NCBI GenBank assembly: GCA_044868325.1
Contig: JBIOWI010000254.1
Span: 1-6,018, forward strand
Direction: 5' to 3'
DNA length: 6,018 nucleotides
From: AWTP1-13 sp044868325
GTDB lineage: Bacteria > Pseudomonadota > Alphaproteobacteria > Rhizobiales > Hyphomicrobiaceae
Under the pieces are notes generated by a model. It made no database searches and had not been told where the DNA came from. It saw only the letters and a program-made list of their open reading frames with translations. Of the stretch, positions 1 through 6,018 are shown piece after piece; the first letter of the stretch is position 1; every line of letters starts with the position of its first letter. The position numbers and the translations under genes were made by a program.

Positions 1-305
1 GCGGGCCGGGGGCCGCACGAGGGCCCGACGCAATCGGGACCCGGTGTATCCGAGGCCGGTTGGGCGACTCGCCGGAGCCGTTCACCGGAGCCTCATGCGG
101 CGCTGGGCGCAGATGCCAGACTGCCCCCGGACTATCCAGAGCCAGGCGTTTGCGCCCAGCTCCCTCGCCTTCGCAAACCCTCGAGGCAAGGCCTGCGAGG
201 CGAAACGCGTTGGGGGAACGGGGTCACCTGACGGGCAGCGGTCGGCGATCTTGTGCCACTTTCTGCCGTCAGACTGCAAAGCCTGCACTACCGGTGAGAC
301 GAGCT
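1..305. other. Left flank without a supportable gene
   Basis: About 300 bases ahead of the higA start in which I find no convincing gene. Frames stay open on both strands, as expected at this GC content, but their translations are rich in Arg, Ala, Pro and Gly and match no family I recognise. HigA antitoxins usually follow a HigB toxin gene of about 90 codons, so this is where one would be expected. A stretch around 230-275 reads G-Q-R-S-A-I-L-C-H-F in one frame, faintly like the GQWRICFRF segment near the C-terminus of HigB. It is not continuous with a HigB-like gene. A promoter for higA must lie here or further left, but no clear -35/-10 pair stands out. Confidence 0.5.
293..298 (+). promoter_or_regulatory. 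Ribosome binding site of higA
   Basis: GGTGAG lies 7 bases before the ATG at 306. This spacing favours 306 over the in-frame ATG at 312, and over the far upstream ATG at 60, whose extra 82 residues resemble no HigA protein. Confidence 0.5.
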
Positions 306-614
306 ATGCTGATGACAAAGCGCAAGCCGGCAACGGTCGGCGAGATCCTGGTCGAAGAGTTCATGGAGCCCATGGGGCTCACCCAGCAGGCCCTGGCCGA
401 TGCGATGGGGGTTCAGCGTAAGCACGTCAACCAGCTGTGCAAGGGCCGTCGCTCCGTGACCGCGCCGACCGCCTTGATCCTTGCGCGCGTGTTCGGCAAC
501 AGCCCAGAGTTCTGGCTGAACGTGCAGCGGCGCTCCGACCTGTGGAGGGCGATGAACTCGTTGGAAGAGCGCGAGCGCATCGAGCGCGCGCGCCCCATCC
601 GCGCTGCCGCATGA
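306..614 (+). CDS. higA: HigA family antitoxin, HTH-XRE DNA-binding protein
   Basis: Predicted 102-residue HigA-type antitoxin of a type II toxin-antitoxin module. Such proteins bind and neutralise the HigB mRNA interferase and repress their own promoter. The family pattern is clear: an N-terminal VGEILVEEFMEPMGLTQ segment (residues 11-27), an XRE helix-turn-helix at about 25-52 (LTQQALADAMGV, then the recognition helix with HVNQLCKGRRSVT), and the typical TALILARVFGNSPEFWLNVQ block at 56-74. Length is normal for the family (about 95-105). The start at 306 is chosen from a GGTGAG seven bases upstream and from the usual family N-terminus. No intact higB is seen upstream, where it normally lies, and the gene downstream is a convergent SDR gene. 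It may therefore be an orphan antitoxin or plain regulator. Family assignment is firm; function as an antitoxin is inferred. Confidence 0.88.
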   Translation: MLMTKRKPATVGEILVEEFMEPMGLTQQALADAMGVQRKHVNQLCKGRRSVTAPTALILARVFGNSPEFWLNVQRRSDLWRAMNSLEERERIERARPIRAAA

Positions 615-658
615 TTCAGCCGGTCATGCCGCGCAGACGGCCCGACGCGCCCGACGGA

Positions 659-1396
659 CTAATTGAAATGCATCCCCCCGTTCACCGCCACCATCTGCCC
701 CGTCATGTAGGCGTTGCCGATGAGCATGAGAACGGCCTGCGCCACCTCCTCCGGCAGGCCGAGGCGGCCCAGCGGCACCTTGGCTGCGGCCTCGGCGGAC
801 GATGGGAGCATCTCGGTGTCGATCAGCGACGGCGCCACGGCGTTGACGGTGATGCCCTCCCTGACCAGCCGCGCCGCGTAGCCGCGAGTGAGGCCCTCCA
901 GGCCGGCCTTGGAGGCATTATAGTGCACGCCCACCACGCCGCCGCCGCGGGCCGCGCCCGAGGAGATGTTGACGATGCGGCCCCACCCCTGCGCACGCAT
1001 GCCGGGCAGGATGGCCTGGGTGCACAGGAACGCTGACCTCAGGTTGACGGCCAAGGTGCGGTCGAAATCGGCCTCGGTGAGGTCGTCGAGGCCGCGGGGC
1101 AGGGCGACGCCGGCATTGTTGACGAGGATGTCGATGGGGCCGAGCTCGCGCTCCGCCGCCGCCGCCATGGCCGCGACCTCGGCGCCGACCGATACGTCTG
1201 CCTGCACGGCGATGGCCTTGCCGCCAAGCTTGCGGATCGCATCGACCACGGTGTCAGCCTCGTCCTGGCGCTTCAGGTAGTTCACGGCCACGCCGGCACC
1301 CATGTCCGCCAGAGCGATGGCAATCGCCCGGCCGATACCACGGCTCCCGCCGGTGACCAGCGCGCGGCGGCTGCCGAGATTGACGGTGACAGCCAT
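659..1396 (-). CDS. SDR family NAD(P)-dependent oxidoreductase (FabG-like)
   Basis: A complete 245-residue classical short-chain dehydrogenase/reductase, a cytosolic NAD(P)(H)-dependent enzyme acting on alcohol/ketone pairs. Visible motifs are the Rossmann cofactor loop TGGSRGIG (15-22), Asp67 of the adenine pocket, NNAG (93-96), and a full catalytic tetrad Asn118, Ser146, Tyr159, Lys163 (Y-N-A-S-K). The N-S-Y-K spacing equals that of E. coli FabG. The C-terminal part (LGLPEEVAQAVLMLIGNAYMTGQMVAVNGG) is the usual SDR end. The ATG is preceded by AAGAGAGG with 6 bases of spacing. It resembles 3-oxoacyl-ACP reductases, but hundreds of SDR enzymes with other substrates look alike, so fabG is not assigned. 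It lies 184 bases downstream of livF on the same strand, so it may be the last gene of the liv transcript or have its own promoter. It converges on higA with 44 bases between stops. Confidence 0.93.
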   Translation of the reverse strand: MAVTVNLGSRRALVTGGSRGIGRAIAIALADMGAGVAVNYLKRQDEADTVVDAIRKLGGKAIAVQADVSVGAEVAAMAAAAERELGPIDILVNNAGVALPRGLDDLTEADFDRTLAVNLRSAFLCTQAILPGMRAQGWGRIVNISSGAARGGGVVGVHYNASKAGLEGLTRGYAARLVREGITVNAVAPSLIDTEMLPSSAEAAAKVPLGRLGLPEEVAQAVLMLIGNAYMTGQMVAVNGGMHFN

Positions 1397-1402
1397 GTCG
1401 CA

Positions 1403-1410
1403 CCTCTCTT
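1403..1410 (-). promoter_or_regulatory. Ribosome binding site of the SDR gene
   Basis: On the minus strand AAGAGAGG stands 6 bases before the ATG at 1396, which supports that start. It lies just downstream of the palindrome at 1417-1446, so a hairpin there would leave this site exposed. Confidence 0.6.
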
Positions 1411-1416
1411 CAGGCT

Positions 1417-1446
1417 GTGGGTTAGCCGCGAAGCGGCGTAACCCAC
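1417..1446. repeat. GTGGGTTA palindrome, unit 1
   Basis: An imperfect palindrome with left arm GTGGGTTAGCCGC (1417-1429), loop GAA, and right arm GCGGCGTAACCCAC (1433-1446). The arms pair along their whole length apart from one bulged base. Palindromes ending in GTGGGTTA/TAACCCAC are, from general knowledge, scattered in many alphaproteobacterial intergenic regions. The element lies between livF and the SDR gene, 20 bases ahead of the SDR start, and would form a strong hairpin in any livF-SDR transcript. No T run follows it on either strand, so a simple intrinsic terminator is not evident. Confidence 0.8.
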
Positions 1447-1479
1447 CATGTCACGATCGCAGCCATCGTGCTTGCCAAC

Positions 1480-1511
1480 GGTGGGTTACGGGCCTTCGGC
1501 CCTAACCCACC
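1480..1511. repeat. GTGGGTTA palindrome, unit 2
   Basis: Second copy of the same repeat type: left arm GGTGGGTTACGGGCC (1480-1494), loop TTC, right arm GGCCCTAACCCACC (1498-1511), again with one bulged base after GTGGGTTA. The outer GTGGGTTA/TAACCCAC blocks match unit 1 while the inner GC blocks differ, yet each inner block still pairs with its own partner. This indicates selection for, or copying of, the folded form. Between the units a small inverted repeat CACGAT/ATCGTG (1452-1457, 1465-1470) gives a third stem-loop, so 1417-1511 may be one composite element. Confidence 0.8.
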
Positions 1512-1537
1512 CTACGTCGAGTCGCTCCCCCCGCACG

Positions 1538-1566
1538 CCACCTCGGCGTCGTCGATGCCGAGGTGG
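1538..1566 (-). terminator. Perfect stem-loop just after livF (possible terminator or 3' stabiliser)
   Basis: CCACCTCGGC (1538-1547) and GCCGAGGTGG (1557-1566) form a perfect 10-bp stem with a 9-base loop, starting 14 bases after the livF stop in the direction of transcription. The position fits a terminator or a 3' mRNA end. However, the minus strand continues with CGTGCGGGGGG, not a T run, so Rho-independent termination is uncertain. Confidence 0.4.
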
Positions 1567-1580
1567 ATAAATGCCGAGGC

Positions 1581-4169
<2,589 letters not shown>

Positions 4170-4173
<4 letters not shown>

Positions 4174-5042
4174 CCGATGCGCTCCTTCTGCGCGAACAGG
4201 CCGGTGGGCTTGATGAGCAGGATGGCGATGATCAAGAGGAAGCCCATGGCATCGCGGTAGCCGGAGGAGACGTAGCCCGCCCCCAGCTCCTCCATGAAGG
4301 CGAGGATGAACCCGCCGACGGTGGCGCCGGGGATGCTGCCGAGCCCGCCGAGGATGACGATGGCGAACGCCTTGAGCGAGGCGAGATCGCCCATGGTGGG
4401 AACGACGACGAACACGGGGCCGAGCAGCGCGCCGGCGGCTGCCGCGAGCCCCGAGCCAAGCGCGAAGGTGGCCGTGTGAATAAAGCGGATGTCCACCCCC
4501 ATCAGTGCCGCGGTCTCGCGGTCCTGGAAGGTCGCCCGCATCGCCTTGCCCATCCTGGTGCGGTTGATGAGCGCATACGTGGCGGCGATGAGCGCGAGCG
4601 CCACGGCGAACACGAACAGCCGGTTCCATGAGACGGACACCGAGCCGAGCACCAGTGGCGCGGACGGGAAGGGCGTGTCGATCGACTTGGCAACGCCCGA
4701 CCAGGCGAGCTGCTCCATGTTCTGGAGCGCAATCCAGGCGCCGATCATGACCAGCATGGTGGTGTCGATGTCGGCGCCCGTGAGGCGGCGCAGCAGGACG
4801 AGCTCGATCAGCGCGCCCAGCGCGACGCCCAGCAGCACGGCGAGCGGCAGCGCGAGGTAGAAGTTGGCGCCCAGCAGCATCACCCACAGGTACATCATGT
4901 AGGCGCCGAAGGCGTACAGCTCGCCGTGCGCGAAGTTCACCACCCGCATGATGCCGAAGATCAGCGTCAGGCCTATCCCTAAGAGCGCGTAGGTGCCGCC
5001 CAGGATAAGCGCGTTCAGGAGGTGCTGGAGCAGTTGGTCCAT
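4170..5042 (-). CDS. livH: Branched-chain amino acid-type ABC transporter permease LivH
   Basis: A complete 290-residue inner-membrane permease, the partner of LivM in the HAAT importer. Hallmarks are an N-terminal hydrophobic stretch (LNALILGGTYALLGIGLTLIFGIM), the family motif VVNFAHGELYAFGAY (34-48), the coupling loop around MGKAMRATFQDRETAALMGVD (164-184), and LGGLGSIPGATVGG (231-244). Length is typical (285-305). The MDQLLQHLLNAL start is the family N-terminus, so the ATG at 5042 is well supported by homology, yet the bases before it (GACTTCACCC) contain no Shine-Dalgarno-like sequence. The heptad palindrome fills the space there. The stop TGA overlaps the livM GTG (GTGA). It follows the binding-protein gene after 80 bases. 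Confidence 0.95.
4182..4187 (-). promoter_or_regulatory. Ribosome binding site of livM
   Basis: Minus-strand AAGGAG, 8 bases before the GTG at 4173 and inside the livH 3' end. It fixes the livM start at the GTGA overlap. Confidence 0.7.
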
Positions 5043-5045
5043 GGG

Positions 5046-5113
5046 TGAAGTCGGAAGTCGGAAATCAGAAGTCAGAAAAGCGACGGACTTCCGACTTCCG
5101 ATTTCTGATTTCC
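5046..5113. repeat. Heptad palindromic array, unit GGAAGTC/GGAAATC, between livK and livH
   Basis: On the plus strand, TGAAGTC, GGAAGTC, GGAAATC, AGAAGTC (5046-5073) are followed by AGAAA and a short spacer. Four inverted units follow: GACTTCC, GACTTCC, GATTTCT, GATTTCC (5086-5113). Left and right arms are reverse complements except for a few A/G transitions, so the operon transcript would form a long hairpin that ends about 3 bases before the livH ATG. The layout matches the array at 3124-3197 (7-base units, four against four, short loop), though the unit sequence differs. On the minus strand this family does contain TGA codons, unlike the other. Confidence 0.88.
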
Positions 5114-5122
5114 GCTCTCCGG

Positions 5123-6018
5123 CTACTGCCTCACCACCTTGCCGTTCTCGATCTTCACCAGGTAGACGCTCGGCACGTTCTGCGCGCTCTCGCGCCCCGA
5201 GGGGCCCTGCTTGATGAAGGCGATGTCGCCGTTGATGCCCTGCACCTTCACGTCCCAGAGCGCCTTCTGGATGGCCTCCGGCTCCGCCTTGCCGGCGGCC
5301 TTGATGGCCGCGGTTATGACATGCAGGCCGTCCCAGCCGCGGAAGCCTTCCGTCAAGCCGCCGACCTGGTGCCCCTTCGCGTTCCACAGCGCCACGAACT
5401 TGGTGGCGATGCCGGGGTTCTTCACCGCATCCGGGAACCAGGGCGTGAAGAACACCAGGTGGTAGGAACCGTTGGCCGCGTCGCCGGCCTGCTGGATGAG
5501 CTGGTCGGGCGAGTTGGAGCCGCCGGTGGTGATGATGCGGGCCGCGACCTGCTGGTCCTTGGCCTGCTTCAGGATCAGCGTGATCTGCTCGACCGCGGTG
5601 GTGACGAACACGGTGTCGCCGCCCGACGCCTTGATCTTGGCAAGCTGGGCCGAGAAGTCCGTCGCCTTCGGGTCCATGGTCTCCATGACGCCGACCTGGA
5701 CGCCCTCGGCCTTGGCCATGGCCGAGAACTCCTTGGAGGCTCCGAGGCCGAAGTCGTTGTTGGTGGCGAGGAAGTCGGCCTTCTTGATGCCCATCTTCTT
5801 GACGAGCGGCGTGAAGGCCTTGGCCTCCATCTCCGAGGTCGGGCTGATGCGGAAGATGTAGGGGTTGCCCGAGGTGGTGATCTTGCCGGACGAGGAGGTC
5901 TCGACCAGCATCGGCACCTTGTACTCCTCGAGCTTGGGCATCACCGCCAGCGTCAGCGTCGAGCTCCAGGCGCCCATCATCACCGGCACCTTGTCGCGTA
6001 CGATCAGCTTCTCGGCCG
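5123..6018 (-). CDS. livK: Branched-chain amino acid-type ABC transporter substrate-binding protein (LivK-like), partial
   Basis: The C-terminal 297 residues of a Peripla_BP_6 / LivK-type periplasmic binding protein. The frame is open to the right window edge, so the signal peptide and roughly the first 70-110 residues are missing. It captures the substrate and delivers it to LivH/LivM. Typical parts are KVPMLVETSSSGKITTSGNPYIFR (a surface loop and strand leading to the second lobe), KKADFLATNNDFGLGAS (the family's 'D-x-G' strand-helix), a substrate-lobe segment with GDTVFVTTAVEQITLILKQAKD, and a C-terminal GWDGLHVITAAIKAAGKAEPEAIQKAL helix pair followed by a strand-rich end. It ends in TAG, and 80 bases later livH starts. 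The ligand cannot be told: members bind Leu/Ile/Val, amides, urea or aromatic acids. The first gene of the operon and its promoter may lie beyond 6018. Confidence 0.9.
   Translation of the reverse strand, partial: AEKLIVRDKVPVMMGAWSSTLTLAVMPKLEEYKVPMLVETSSSGKITTSGNPYIFRISPTSEMEAKAFTPLVKKMGIKKADFLATNNDFGLGASKEFSAMAKAEGVQVGVMETMDPKATDFSAQLAKIKASGGDTVFVTTAVEQITLILKQAKDQQVAARIITTGGSNSPDQLIQQAGDAANGSYHLVFFTPWFPDAVKNPGIATKFVALWNAKGHQVGGLTEGFRGWDGLHVITAAIKAAGKAEPEAIQKALWDVKVQGINGDIAFIKQGPSGRESAQNVPSVYLVKIENGKVVRQ

Noticed and set aside
60..305. N-terminal extension of HigA from the ATG at 60
   Set aside because: The extra 82 residues have no family counterpart and low-complexity composition, and the ATG at 306 has a well-spaced GGTGAG and gives the normal HigA length.
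601..634. Possible stem-loop between the convergent ends of higA and the SDR gene (GCATGA/TCATGC with a mismatch further out)
   Set aside because: The stem is only 6 bp before a C-C mismatch, the loop is 9 bases and no T run follows on either strand, so a bidirectional terminator is not supported.
1450..1480. Possible promoter for the SDR gene on the minus strand (TTGGCA at 1478-1473 as -35)
   Set aside because: No acceptable -10 hexamer lies at 16-18 bases; the best candidate (TGACAT) is at 19 and falls at the edge of the palindrome.

Overview
The window is high-GC DNA with dense, overlapping genes, frequent GTG starts and GTGGGTTA-type palindromes. Together these suggest an alphaproteobacterium, probably Hyphomicrobiales (Rhizobiales). 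That placement is an inference from style and gene content; genus and species cannot be read from the sequence.

Layout, left to right. Positions 1-305 hold no gene I can defend. Positions 306-614 (+) encode a small HigA-type helix-turn-helix antitoxin without a recognisable HigB toxin beside it. Everything else is on the minus strand. In transcription order, right to left, it is the 3' part of a substrate-binding protein gene (livK-like, cut by the window edge at 6018), livH (5042-4170), a livM-livG unit (4173-2272), livF (2285-1581), a 184-base gap with palindromes, and an SDR oxidoreductase (1396-659) that converges on higA.

The liv genes form a complete HAAT-family (branched-chain amino acid / amide type) ABC importer: periplasmic binding protein, two permeases and two ATPases. 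The genes are tightly coupled: livH and livM share a GTGA overlap, and livF starts 14 bases inside the end of livG. The real substrate cannot be read from the sequence. The SDR may be a co-transcribed catabolic enzyme, but the gap with palindromes leaves that open.

The most interesting feature is a pair of palindromic arrays built from 7-base units at two gene junctions of this operon. One (3124-3197, unit GGCGAAT) sits at the livM/livG junction. It has no stop codon in any frame of the coding strand, and livM reads through it in frame into livG, predicting a 633-residue permease-ATPase fusion. In one of the other frames, the sequence after the array ends in a TGA that overlaps the livG ATG (ATGA). 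That looks like the ancestral livM end, so the array probably shifted the frame and created the fusion. Since 7 leaves remainder 1 on division by 3, loss of one unit would restore separate proteins. The second array (5046-5113, unit GGAAGTC/GGAAATC) fills the livK-livH gap right up to the livH start, where no Shine-Dalgarno sequence is visible.
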